A DNA stretch of 16,310 nt from an uncultured Collinsella sp. (GCA_959599615.1 CAUGKA010000031.1:1-16310); one strand, 5' to 3'; counted from the stretch's first letter, positions 7,477-14,902 are shown. A program made the numbers and translations. The notes: a model not told the origin generated them from the letters alone.

Positions 7477-7536
7477 TTGTCTCAATCTGTAACAATTACG
7501 GAGCAAAACCGGGCCCAAATGTTACAGAACAAGACA
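7477..7536. repeat. Palindrome A, copy 1
   Basis: The arms TGTCTCAATCTGTAACA (7479-7494, with the T run beginning at 7477) and TGTTACAGAACAAGACA (7520-7536) are inverted with 14 of 17 matches, around a spacer of about 25 bases. The same arms recur at 10973-11033 and 11055-11112. A separate 9-bp pairing, TGGGCCCGG (7464-7472) with CCGGGCCCA (7509-7517), overlaps it and could form a competing fold. It lies between the helicase promoter region and the FHA gene. Confidence 0.75.
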
Positions 7537-7576
7537 GAGGGGGATTACCGTCCAGTCCAAACCAAATCTCTCGCTC

Positions 7577-7607
7577 TTCCTGCAATTTCGAACATGTGGC
7601 CTATAAT
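7577..7607 (+). promoter_or_regulatory. Possible promoter of the FHA gene
   Basis: TATAAT at 7602-7607 is a consensus -10 about 108 bases before the GTG start. The best -35 is TTCCTG at 7577-7582 with a 19-base spacer, which is poor. The region between it and the gene is AT-rich, with further TATATA and TTTAAT matches, so the exact start is uncertain. Confidence 0.38.
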
Positions 7608-7714
7608 GTTGCTTTGGTTACGCTATATATTGCGCAGCCATTTAATACGTCGCCCACCGGGGGCCATTAATTCCTATCGCCATATTGGCTAGGAAGCAAT
7701 CAAAGGAGGTATTC

Positions 7715-8677
7715 GTGGCAGCAGAGACGCCTTGCTCGGTCCTCTATAACGATATTCGCTCGTTCGGCGGTCTTAAACATCTCGAGATCGCCCGAATGCT
7801 CATCAATGGAAACTCTTATCTCGGCAGTACCCTGCTCGAGAAATGCTCTTCCAACCGCTCGTATCTCACCCGTTACATCGTCCATCGCAAGCCTGACCAG
7901 TGCGCGCCCGCCATCTACAGCGACTTTACCGTCACCACGCTCAACCTTTCCGCGGCAATCTGCAGCAAGCTCGGCGGCGGCGAGTCCGCCTATCAGGCAA
8001 TCGCCGAGCACTATCGCGGTCCGGCCGCCAACGAGATGATGTCGGCTCTCGCCAGCTACAAGCTGGACAGCCGCCTATATGCAAATGCCCTCAATCGCAT
8101 CGACAACTTTGACGGCAATGCCGTGCGCGAAAAGAGCACGCTCTTCCTGATGCTCTTTGTGGCGACGGGGGCGCTCGCCGATCCCGCCCAGGGCGTGGCG
8201 ACCGTTGAGCGCTTTTGCGATAGCAAAACTGGCGGGCATTTTGGCACCACCGAGACCACCGTCGGCCGTAGTTTTTTGAGCAGCTTGGATCAGCCGCGCG
8301 CCGTCGCCCCCAACCTCGGTCTGCTCAGGACACATGCCGACAACTGCGTCGACATGCAAATCCATCCCCTCACACGCGATCCGCGCGGCACCGTGATTGG
8401 TTCTTTGCCCAAAACCTCGCCCAGCATCACCGATGTAGGCGCCGACGCATCGCGCGAGCATCTTCGCATTTGGCTTGAGGGTGAGCACTGGTACGCCCAG
8501 GGCCTTGGATCGACCAACGGCACGGTACTCGAATCGGGTGCAGGCGACGGCGATATTGTGATTGAGCCGCCGCGCGACCAACGCGAGCCCGGCAAAGTCT
8601 ATCCCCCCGTGGAAATCGCCAACAGCGACAGACTTCATTTGGGTCTCTATACAACGTTTCTCGTTATTGTGGACTAG
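7715..8677 (+). CDS. FHA-domain protein paired with a Ser/Thr kinase
   Basis: A 320-residue cytoplasmic protein. The GTG at 7715 is chosen because a near-perfect AAAGGAGGT sits five bases before it; an upstream TTG at 7685 would place the ribosome site inside the gene. Residues 1-215 are mostly helical-looking and I do not recognise a family. Residues about 222-320 form an FHA domain: TVIGS (226-230), ASREHLRIW (245-253) and GSTNGT (265-270), with the Ser-Arg-x-His and Asn-Gly-Thr residues of phosphothreonine-binding domains. The Arg normally after the Gly of IGR is Ser230. There is no signal peptide or membrane segment. The kinase gene 170 bases downstream suggests they form one signalling system, with this protein as substrate, partner or reader. 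Confidence 0.85.
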   Translation: MAAETPCSVLYNDIRSFGGLKHLEIARMLINGNSYLGSTLLEKCSSNRSYLTRYIVHRKPDQCAPAIYSDFTVTTLNLSAAICSKLGGGESAYQAIAEHYRGPAANEMMSALASYKLDSRLYANALNRIDNFDGNAVREKSTLFLMLFVATGALADPAQGVATVERFCDSKTGGHFGTTETTVGRSFLSSLDQPRAVAPNLGLLRTHADNCVDMQIHPLTRDPRGTVIGSLPKTSPSITDVGADASREHLRIWLEGEHWYAQGLGSTNGTVLESGAGDGDIVIEPPRDQREPGKVYPPVEIANSDRLHLGLYTTFLVIVD

Positions 8678-8847
8678 CGCGTAGAGACGCGGGGAACAGG
8701 TGCCACTCGTCTTATATCATTTACGTTGCACGCTGCACTATAAATAGCAATACGAGTCAGCATATCGGCAAACACGTCTATCATGGGCTTTAATCGATAA
8801 TCGCGTTCTCGGTGTGAGCACGCGGCCCCACCAAACGAAGGAACGCC

Positions 8848-10932
8848 TTGGATACCACCAACACCGCCTCTGACGACAAACTCATCCGTCTCGATACGTT
8901 CGATACCGCCGTGGCGGTCGACCCCAGCGCCGAGGACGACGCCAAGCGTCGGTTTATGACGCTTATTCTCCAAACGGCCCACCGCAACAACGGCAACATC
9001 GGGCACGTGCTGCGCGCGACCAACACGAGCGGCGAGGTCTTTGCCGTCAAGCTACTCAAGGACAACGCCGTCCTTTCCGGCCAAGCCCCCGACCGCTCCG
9101 CCGAGCAATCGGCCGCTCACCTGGCCAACACCGCCGCGCTGTTCGAGGAGTACCGTCATCTGTGTACCGTCTCGCACCTGCGCGGATTTCCGCGTGTCTA
9201 TGGCTACGGTTCATGCGAGGACGACCCGCTCATCCTCATGGAGTGGGTCGAGGGCACCTCGCTCAAGCAGGCGCTGCCCTTGCTTCCGCACCATGTCTCG
9301 GGCGGGCTAACCACCCAGATGGTCGCCGCCGTCGGAAACGCCGTGCTTCGTGCGCTCTTGATGACCCAAGGCCTCGTGAATCCGGTCGTCCATCGCGACC
9401 TGTCGCCTGCCAATATCATGTTCCGCACCACCAGCCGAACGCTCGAGCAGCAGATTGCCGATTGCTCCTTTGACCCCTGTCTCATCGACATGGGCTCCGC
9501 GACCATGGCCCTCGGCGACGACACGATCACCCGGCGCGCCGACATCTGGCGCTTTGCCACGCCCGCATACGCCGCGCCCGAAATGCTCACGCAGGATATC
9601 GAAGGCATCGCGGCCCTTCGCCGCTCGCCCGCGATCGACGTCTATGCGCTTTCGAGCATTCTGTACCAGCTCTACAGCGGCCGCAAACCGTTCGATGTCG
9701 AGTCGACGGGTGCCGCGGCGACCGGCTCGTTCTACCTCATAAAGACCAAGACCAAACCGGCGCCGCTCGAGCCGCGCTGCGAGGGCGACAAAGCGCTTGT
9801 CCAGATCATCATGAAAGGCATCTCGGTCGAACAGGGCGATCGCCCTACCGAGCAGCAGATGCTCGAGGTGCTCTCGACATACCTCCCCGCTGCAGAATCT
9901 GAGGACCGCGAGGGTGCAGGAGACGAGGCCGCAATTGATATCGATTCTGGCACGCACCTTAAGGTCGACGTCGCCGGCGAGCGAGCGCGAGAGATTCTGG
10001 AGCAGGTCCGGCACGATGCCATGACCCGCCGCCGCTTTATTATCGGTGGCGTTGTCGCAGCCGTTGCGGGGCTCGGCGTTATCGGAGCCGCAACCCATGG
10101 CTTCGGCATCCCCGACTACCTGGACGGCATCCGCGGTACGCTTGACGACTACACCTGGGATCAGCTGCAGGAGATTTCGCTCAAGATTAAGGCGGCGAAG
10201 AGCAACGCCGAAGCTCGCAAGATCGCCAAGCGTTATCATCTGCTCGACGACGACGGCCGTATTCCCTACCCGAGCACCAAGCGCGTTACGCTCACCAACG
10301 GGCTGGAGGTCGGGGCGCAACTCGTGGGCATTCTTCACGACGACCTGGCGGATACCAACGGCAAGGCCGGTCTGTCATTTATCTTTGACGCAGGTATTGC
10401 CGAGCGCGATGCCTCAGAGCACCCGCTCAACGGTGGCTGGGAAGACTGCGAGCTGCGCACATGGCTCGATGAGGACGGCATTAAGCTGCTTCCCAAGGAA
10501 CTGCAATCGATTATCAGTCCGGTCAAGAAGATCTCGAACAACGTCGGCGCCACCAAAAGCACTTCGTGCCTGAGCGAGCTGCCCGCGACCCTTTGGCTGC
10601 CCGCCATGGTCGAGCTCTGCGGCGGACAGGCGCCCAAGGACTTTAGCGAGGACTGCCATTACCTATCCGGCATCTACAACGGCGAGGGCAAGGAATACCA
10701 GCTGTTCCGCGAGCTTAAGGTGAGCCCCTTTACCACGAACAGCATGATGGTTCGCCAGTGGAAGGGCAAGGATGTCTGTTGGTGGGAGCGTACGGCGAGC
10801 CCCGACACGTCGGAGAACGAGGGCACGCTCTATATGAACCGCGTGGGCGACGACGGCGATGTCTTTAATTACGCCACGTCTGCAAGCAAGCCCGATAAAC
10901 GGACCTGCGTGATTCCCGGATTCTGCATCTAG
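8848..10932 (+). CDS. Transmembrane Ser/Thr kinase with outside DUF6273-like domain
   Basis: A 694-residue Hanks-type kinase. The TTG at 8848 is used: AAGGA lies five bases before it and no ATG fits the N-terminus. The kinase domain covers about 45-345: a degenerate Gly loop (NNGNIGHV, 47-54), Lys68 in FAVK, catalytic HRDLSPAN (182-189), Asp214 in DMG instead of DFG, and APE (243-245). RRRFIIGG followed by a hydrophobic run (394-417) is the only membrane segment and resembles a twin-arginine signal. Residues 420-694 should lie outside. They contain GWEDCELRTWL (529-540), CWWERTASP (644-652) and CVIPGFCI (687-694), a pattern like DUF6273, and seven Cys. It probably senses something outside and signals inward, perhaps through the FHA protein. 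Confidence 0.88.
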   Translation: MDTTNTASDDKLIRLDTFDTAVAVDPSAEDDAKRRFMTLILQTAHRNNGNIGHVLRATNTSGEVFAVKLLKDNAVLSGQAPDRSAEQSAAHLANTAALFEEYRHLCTVSHLRGFPRVYGYGSCEDDPLILMEWVEGTSLKQALPLLPHHVSGGLTTQMVAAVGNAVLRALLMTQGLVNPVVHRDLSPANIMFRTTSRTLEQQIADCSFDPCLIDMGSATMALGDDTITRRADIWRFATPAYAAPEMLTQDIEGIAALRRSPAIDVYALSSILYQLYSGRKPFDVESTGAAATGSFYLIKTKTKPAPLEPRCEGDKALVQIIMKGISVEQGDRPTEQQMLEVLSTYLPAAESEDREGAGDEAAIDIDSGTHLKVDVAGERAREILEQVRHDAMTRRRFIIGGVVAAVAGLGVIGAATHGFGIPDYLDGIRGTLDDYTWDQLQEISLKIKAAKSNAEARKIAKRYHLLDDDGRIPYPSTKRVTLTNGLEVGAQLVGILHDDLADTNGKAGLSFIFDAGIAERDASEHPLNGGWEDCELRTWLDEDGIKLLPKELQSIISPVKKISNNVGATKSTSCLSELPATLWLPAMVELCGGQAPKDFSEDCHYLSGIYNGEGKEYQLFRELKVSPFTTNSMMVRQWKGKDVCWWERTASPDTSENEGTLYMNRVGDDGDVFNYATSASKPDKRTCVIPGFCI

Positions 10933-10972
10933 GGGGCGGGCGTCTTGCCGTGACGGGACCCCTCCCCGGCAA

Positions 10973-11033
10973 TTGTCTCGATCTGTAACACCAGCTCGGC
11001 AGATACAGGTCTAGATGTTACGGAACGAGACAA
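10973..11033. repeat. Palindrome A, copy 2
   Basis: Arms TTGTCTCGATCTGTAACA (10973-10990) and TGTTACGGAACGAGACAA (11016-11033) are inverted around a 25-base spacer ending TCTAGA. It begins 40 bases after the kinase stop and is followed 22 bases later by copy 3. No T run follows, so it is not an obvious intrinsic terminator. Confidence 0.8.
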
Positions 11034-11054
11034 AACCCCAACCCCGCGAGACAA

Positions 11055-11112
11055 CATCTCAATCTGTAACAGTAAGGGGTTAAAACTTCTCTAGATGTTA
11101 CAGATTGAGATG
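11055..11112. repeat. Palindrome A, copy 3 (perfect arms)
   Basis: CATCTCAATCTGTAACA (11055-11071) and TGTTACAGATTGAGATG (11096-11112) are exact 17-bp inverted repeats around a 24-base spacer. This is the best-preserved copy and shares the TCTAGATGTTAC junction with copy 2. It lies about 75 bases before the copA promoter. Confidence 0.85.
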
Positions 11113-11184
11113 ATTGGTTGGGACGGACACCGATTGAGCAGCCACCCTCATCTGTAATGAAAAGTCATACATTCCAACCATTAC

Positions 11185-11215
11185 TGGACACCCCCAGGGG
11201 GTATGGGTGTATAGT
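11185..11215 (+). promoter_or_regulatory. copA promoter with CsoR-type operator
   Basis: TGGACA (11185-11190) and TATAGT (11210-11215) are a -35/-10 pair with a long 19-base spacer. The G/C palindrome ACACCCCCAGGGGGTAT at 11188-11204 overlaps the -35 and spacer. It resembles CsoR operators (C-run facing G-run, flanked by TA-rich ends). CsoR bound here would block polymerase until Cu(I) releases it. The csoR gene is at 14010, and the copA ATG is 48 bases beyond the -10. Confidence 0.65.
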
Positions 11216-11262
11216 ATCAGCAGGTTAACAATTCCAACAGCGAACCACAGAAAGGAGAAGCC

Positions 11263-13602
11263 ATGGCTCAAGATAAGTTCGACGTGGGCGGCATGACATG
11301 CGCCGCCTGCCAGGCGCACGTGGATCGTGCCGTGAGCAAGCTCGACGGCGTCGAGAGCGTCGCGGTCAATCTGCTCGCCGGCTCTATGCTGGTGGACTAC
11401 GACCCCGCGCAGGTCACCCCCGACGACATCTGCACCGCCGTCGATCGCGCTGGCTACTCGGCCTCACCCGTCAGCACGGGCACCGACGCCGCCCAAAGCG
11501 GCAGTACGCAAGCCAGGTCCGGCGCCGCCCATATGGAGTCGCCGACCAAAAAGCTGGAGGCCGCCGCCTCCGCCATGCGCACTCGTCTCATCGTCTCGAT
11601 CGTATTCCTCATCCCACTGTTCTACATAGGCATGGGGCACATGCTTGGCTGGCCGCTGCCCGGCATTTTCACCGACCATACCCACAGCATGACGCTCGCC
11701 CTCACCGAGCTCGTCCTGCTTATCCCCATCGTCTATGTCAACGACGCGTACTTTATCAACGGGTTTAAATCGCTCGCGCACGGCGCGCCCACCATGGACG
11801 CCCTTATTGCCGTGGGCGCCACCGCTTCCGTCGCCTGGTCGTTCTATGCCATGTTTATCATGGCCGACCAGCTGGCCGCCGGGCAAATCCACGAGGCCAT
11901 GATGACGAGCATGGGCAACCTGTATTTTGAGAGTGCGGGCACGATCCTGTCGCTCGTCACCGTGGGCAAATACCTCGAGACACGCAGCAAATCCAAGACC
12001 GGCGGCGCCATCGAGGCGCTCATCGACCTGGCGCCCAAGAGCGCGACCGTCGTGGCAGAGGATGGCGCCGAGACCACCGTCGACGTCGACAGCATCCTTC
12101 CCGGCCAGGTCCTGCGCGTACGCCCCGGAGAGTCCATCCCCGTCGATGGCGTGGTGCTCGAGGGCAGCTCGGCCGTGGACGAGAGCGCGCTCACCGGCGA
12201 GTCCATCCCCGTGGAAAAGACCGCCGGCGACACTGTCAACGCGGCCACGGTCAACCGCACGGGCTCGTTTACCTTCCGCGCCACGCGTGTGGGCGCCGAC
12301 ACGTCGCTCGCCAAGATTATCCAGCTCGTCGAGGACGCCAACGCCACCAAGGCGCCCATCGCCCGCATGGCCGACAAGGTCGCCGGCGTGTTCGTGCCCG
12401 TGGTGTTTGTAATCTCGGTCGTGACCTTTGTAGTGTGGATGGCACTGACCGGCAGCATGAACGAGGCGCTCACCTCCGCCGTGGCCGTGCTGGTGATCAG
12501 CTGCCCGTGCGCACTGGGTCTGGCCACGCCCGTCGCCATTATGGTGGGTACCGGCAAGGGCGCCGAGATGGGCATTCTGTTCAAGAGTGCCGAGGCGCTG
12601 GAGAATCTGCGCAGTGTGGGCACCGTGGTGCTCGACAAGACGGGCACGGTCACCCGCGGCAAGCCTGCCGTGACCGATATCGTAGTAGCCACGCGTGCTG
12701 ACGGCTCGCCCGCCATGAGCGAAAAGTCGCTGCTCAAGCTGGCCGCCGCGTTGGAGCGCTCGAGCGAGCACCCGCTGGCCGAGGCGATTATGGCCGAGTG
12801 CGAGGCACGCGGAATTGTCGCGCGCATGGTCGAGGACTTTGCCGCCGCGCCCGGTCGTGGCGTAACGGCGCGCGAGGGGCAGAATGTCATCGCCGCCGGC
12901 AACGTACGCCTGATGAACGAGTTGGGCGTTACCGTGCCCGCGGGTCTTACCGAGCAATTTGCCGCCGAGGGCAAAACACCGCTGTTCTTTGCCAAGAACG
13001 GCGAGCTTGTCGGCACCATCGCCGTGGCTGACGAGGTCAAAGAGACGAGCGCCGGGGCCATCGCCGCGCTCCGCAAGCTCGGCGTCGACGTGCGCATGCT
13101 CACCGGCGACAACCGCGTGACGGCCGAGGCTATCGCCCGCCGCGTGGGACTCACCAGCGAACAGGTCATCGCCGACGTCCTCCCCGCCGACAAGGAACGC
13201 CACGTGCGCGAACTGCAGGATGCGGGCGGCAAGGTCGCCATGGTGGGCGACGGCATCAACGACTCCCCCGCCCTGGCGCGCGCCGACGTGGGCCTTGCGA
13301 TCGGCACCGGCGCCGACATCACCAAAGAAGGGGCAGATGTGGTGCTCATGCGCAGCGACCTCATGGATGTTGCGCGCGCCATCGAGCTTTCGCGCGCCAC
13401 GATCCGCAACATCAAGCAGGACCTGTTCTGGGCGCTGTTCTACAACGGCATCGGCATTCCGCTGGCGGCAGGCGTGTTCTTCCCCCTCACCGGTTGGCAG
13501 CTCTCGCCGATGTTCGGCGCCGCGGCCATGAGCCTGTCGAGCGTGTGCGTCGTAAGCAATGCGCTGCGCCTACGAACCTTTAAGCCTAAAGTGGCAAAAT
13601 AG
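11263..13602 (+). CDS. copA: Cu(I)-exporting P1B-type ATPase CopA
   Basis: A 779-residue membrane ATPase that pumps Cu(I) out of the cell. It has one N-terminal HMA metal-binding domain (about 5-68) with GGMTCAAC; the ligands are Cys13 and Cys16. Then come membrane helices from about 108, the actuator TGES (311-314), CPC in the transport helix (414-416), phosphorylation site Asp458 in DKTGT, SEHP (501-504) and hinge GDGIND (662-667). The last helices carry YN (727-728) and MSLSSVCVVSNALRL, as in Cu(I) pumps. The length is normal for one HMA domain. The ATG at 11263 follows AAGGAG by six bases. It is first in a copA-copZ-csoR run on the plus strand, with a CsoR-type operator upstream. Confidence 0.97.
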   Translation: MAQDKFDVGGMTCAACQAHVDRAVSKLDGVESVAVNLLAGSMLVDYDPAQVTPDDICTAVDRAGYSASPVSTGTDAAQSGSTQARSGAAHMESPTKKLEAAASAMRTRLIVSIVFLIPLFYIGMGHMLGWPLPGIFTDHTHSMTLALTELVLLIPIVYVNDAYFINGFKSLAHGAPTMDALIAVGATASVAWSFYAMFIMADQLAAGQIHEAMMTSMGNLYFESAGTILSLVTVGKYLETRSKSKTGGAIEALIDLAPKSATVVAEDGAETTVDVDSILPGQVLRVRPGESIPVDGVVLEGSSAVDESALTGESIPVEKTAGDTVNAATVNRTGSFTFRATRVGADTSLAKIIQLVEDANATKAPIARMADKVAGVFVPVVFVISVVTFVVWMALTGSMNEALTSAVAVLVISCPCALGLATPVAIMVGTGKGAEMGILFKSAEALENLRSVGTVVLDKTGTVTRGKPAVTDIVVATRADGSPAMSEKSLLKLAAALERSSEHPLAEAIMAECEARGIVARMVEDFAAAPGRGVTAREGQNVIAAGNVRLMNELGVTVPAGLTEQFAAEGKTPLFFAKNGELVGTIAVADEVKETSAGAIAALRKLGVDVRMLTGDNRVTAEAIARRVGLTSEQVIADVLPADKERHVRELQDAGGKVAMVGDGINDSPALARADVGLAIGTGADITKEGADVVLMRSDLMDVARAIELSRATIRNIKQDLFWALFYNGIGIPLAAGVFFPLTGWQLSPMFGAAAMSLSSVCVVSNALRLRTFKPKVAK

Positions 13603-13630
13603 GTTCACCCTTAAGTCCATTTAGAACGGG

Positions 13631-13725
13631 TTTTCCAGGTGCCCGAGATTGACCTGAAAGAGGAGCGACGCGTACTTTGGTACGCGAGCGACGGCTTGAA
13701 GGTCAAGGTCGGGTGCCTGGGAAAG
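13631..13725. repeat. Large two-part hairpin between copA and copZ
   Basis: Outer arms at 13635-13655 and 13700-13720 (CCAGGTGCCCGA with matching TCGGGTGCCTGG, then TTGACCT with AGGTCAA) pair over 21 positions with only two mismatches and two G-T wobbles. Flanking TTTT and GAAA extend the stem. Inside is a 7-bp hairpin, CGCGTAC (13669-13675) with GTACGCG (13680-13686), loop TTTG. There is no T run, so it is not a standard terminator. It begins 29 bases after the copA stop and ends 25 bases before the copZ start. A structured RNA, an mRNA processing or stability element, or a repeat are all possible. Confidence 0.7.
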
Positions 13726-13749
13726 CCGACACAACAGAGAGGAATACCC

Positions 13750-13971
13750 ATGCGTTACACAATCAAGACTTCCGGCCTCATGTGCGGCCACTGCGACGCT
13801 ACTGTCGAGACGGCACTGCTCAACGTGGCCGGCGTGACCGACGCCGACGCCGATCACGAGACCCAGACCGTCCAGGTGGAGTGCGCCGACACCGTGACCG
13901 CCGAGCAGCTCGCCGCCGCCGTCGAGGGCGCCGGCGAGAAGTTCCACGCCCTGTCCGTAACCGCCGCGTAA
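13750..13971 (+). CDS. copZ: Copper chaperone CopZ (HMA domain protein)
   Basis: A 73-residue single HMA-domain protein, the usual chaperone length. It binds Cu(I) through the two Cys of GLMCGHC near residue 10 (Cys12 and Cys15) and delivers it to CopA. Met before the first Cys and His between them is a variant seen in Firmicutes and Actinobacteria HMA proteins. The rest shows the expected ferredoxin-like beta-alpha-beta pattern, ending with AAVEGAGEKF. The ATG at 13750 has GAGAGG seven bases upstream; a longer frame starting at 13639 runs through the hairpin and is rejected. It sits 148 bases after copA and 38 bases before csoR. Confidence 0.93.
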   Translation: MRYTIKTSGLMCGHCDATVETALLNVAGVTDADADHETQTVQVECADTVTAEQLAAAVEGAGEKFHALSVTAA

Positions 13972-14009
13972 CGACCCACGCGCACCCCGACCAGAAACGA
14001 GGACCCGCC

Positions 14010-14282
14010 ATGATGGCAGACCATAAATCGGTGACCCGCATGCTCAAGACGGCACGCGGTCAGATCGACGGCATCCTGCGGATGGTCGAGGAGGACCGCT
14101 ACTGCGTCGATATTTCCACGCAGCTTATGGCAACGCAGGCGCTCATTGCGCGCATCAACGCCGACGTGCTCAAGGCGCATATCGAGGGCTGCGTGACTTC
14201 GGCAATCGAATCGGGCGACGAAGACCTCAAGGCCGCCAAGCTCGCCGAGATCGAACGCGTCGTCGACAAGCTCTCCAAGTAA
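14010..14282 (+). CDS. csoR: Copper-sensing transcriptional repressor CsoR
   Basis: A 90-residue all-helical repressor of the CsoR/RcnR (DUF156) family. The W-X-Y-Z copper fingerprint is visible: Cys32 (RYCVDI), His57 and Cys61 (AHIEGC), the ligands that bind Cu(I) between subunits and release DNA. ARGQIDGILRMVEEDRYC is the signature helix. The ATG at 14010 has GAGG about seven bases upstream. A second in-frame ATG at 14013 is possible. It is last in the copA-copZ-csoR group and probably acts on the operator at 11188-11204, giving feedback on the whole operon. Confidence 0.95.
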   Translation: MMADHKSVTRMLKTARGQIDGILRMVEEDRYCVDISTQLMATQALIARINADVLKAHIEGCVTSAIESGDEDLKAAKLAEIERVVDKLSK

Positions 14283-14283
14283 T

Positions 14284-14374
14284 TGGGGCATTGGGGACGG
14301 ACTGCTTTGCACCTTCTTGGTGCATCGGGGACGGGTATGTTTGCACCACCTTGGTGCAGATTGACCTGTCCCCC
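14284..14374. repeat. Palindrome B, copy 2
   Basis: Two hairpin units in tandem: GCACC TTCTT GGTGC (14309-14323) and, inside arms GGGGAC (14327-14332) and GTCCCC (14368-14373), TTGCACCA/TTGGTGCA. The outer arms here pair perfectly, while copy 1 at 3433-3544 has A opposite G at one position. The element begins directly after the csoR stop and ends about 55 bases before the next gene, so it may also separate the two transcripts. Confidence 0.75.
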
Positions 14375-14428
14375 TTGCTCTAAATCGGGTATAAAGGCGT
14401 GCAGCATATCGAACGAAAGGCAATTTGC

Positions 14429-14902
14429 ATGAATGACTTTATGAAGGGCCGCAATGGCGCCGATGAGCTCACCATCGTTATGGGCTTTGTCGGCATCGTC
14501 ATCGCGATGATCGGATCGATAGCCCATATCCAGTGGCTCAGCTGGATTGCCATCGCCGTAATCGTGATTGGCGTGCTGCGCGGCCTGTCCAAAAACATCG
14601 ACGCACGTCGCAAGGAAAACGCGGCCTTTGTCGCCGCGACCGCTAACGTCCCCGGCCTGGGCAAGTTCGTAGCGAGCTTGGGTAGCGGCGCCGCGGCTGC
14701 CAACGCCTCGCGCACGGCCGGTACCAGCAAGGAAGACTTTGAGCGTGCCAAGCGCACGGCCAAGAAGATGTGGAAGGGTCGCAAGACCACGGCATACCTC
14801 AAGTGTCCCAACTGCGGCCAGATGCTCTCCGTCCCCAAGGGCAAAGGCAAGATCCGCGTCACCTGCCCCAAGTGCCACGCCAAGATGGAAACCCGCTCCT
14901 AG
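14429..14902 (+). CDS. Small membrane protein with C-terminal zinc ribbon
   Basis: A 157-residue protein, function unknown. The ATG at 14429 has AAAGG about eight bases upstream; an in-frame GTG at 14399 is less likely. Two hydrophobic helices (about 14-31 and 35-51) anchor it, then an Ala-rich and Lys-rich region follows. The C-terminus has KCPNC (Cys126, 129) and TCPKC (Cys146, 149), a four-Cys zinc ribbon probably on the cytoplasmic side. It is a single gene between Palindrome B copy 2 and the terminator at 14966. TATAAA at 14390 may be its -10. It is not clearly part of the copper operon. Confidence 0.82.
   Translation: MNDFMKGRNGADELTIVMGFVGIVIAMIGSIAHIQWLSWIAIAVIVIGVLRGLSKNIDARRKENAAFVAATANVPGLGKFVASLGSGAAAANASRTAGTSKEDFERAKRTAKKMWKGRKTTAYLKCPNCGQMLSVPKGKGKIRVTCPKCHAKMETRS

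Noticed and set aside
8678..8847. Separate promoter for the kinase at TATAAA (8739-8744)
   Set aside because: No acceptable -35 at 16-18 bases; an ACTCGT/ACGAGT inverted pair flanks it, but the evidence is too thin to call a promoter.
10932..10967. GC-rich stem (GGGGGCGGG with CCCCTCCCC) after the kinase as a terminator
   Set aside because: Pairing is possible but no T run follows, so termination cannot be supported.
7477..11112. Palindrome A copies read as a CRISPR array
   Set aside because: Only three copies, two far apart from the third, and the repeats are inverted arms around related spacers rather than direct repeats with unique spacers; no cas genes are present.
11464..13415. Long minus-strand frames opposite copA
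   Set aside because: Composition is His/Gly- or Ser/Ala-biased with no motif, and the plus strand encodes an unmistakable copper ATPase.
13639..13749. N-terminal extension of copZ to 13639
   Set aside because: The extension encodes the RNA-like hairpin, no HMA protein starts this way, and the ATG at 13750 has a proper ribosome site.
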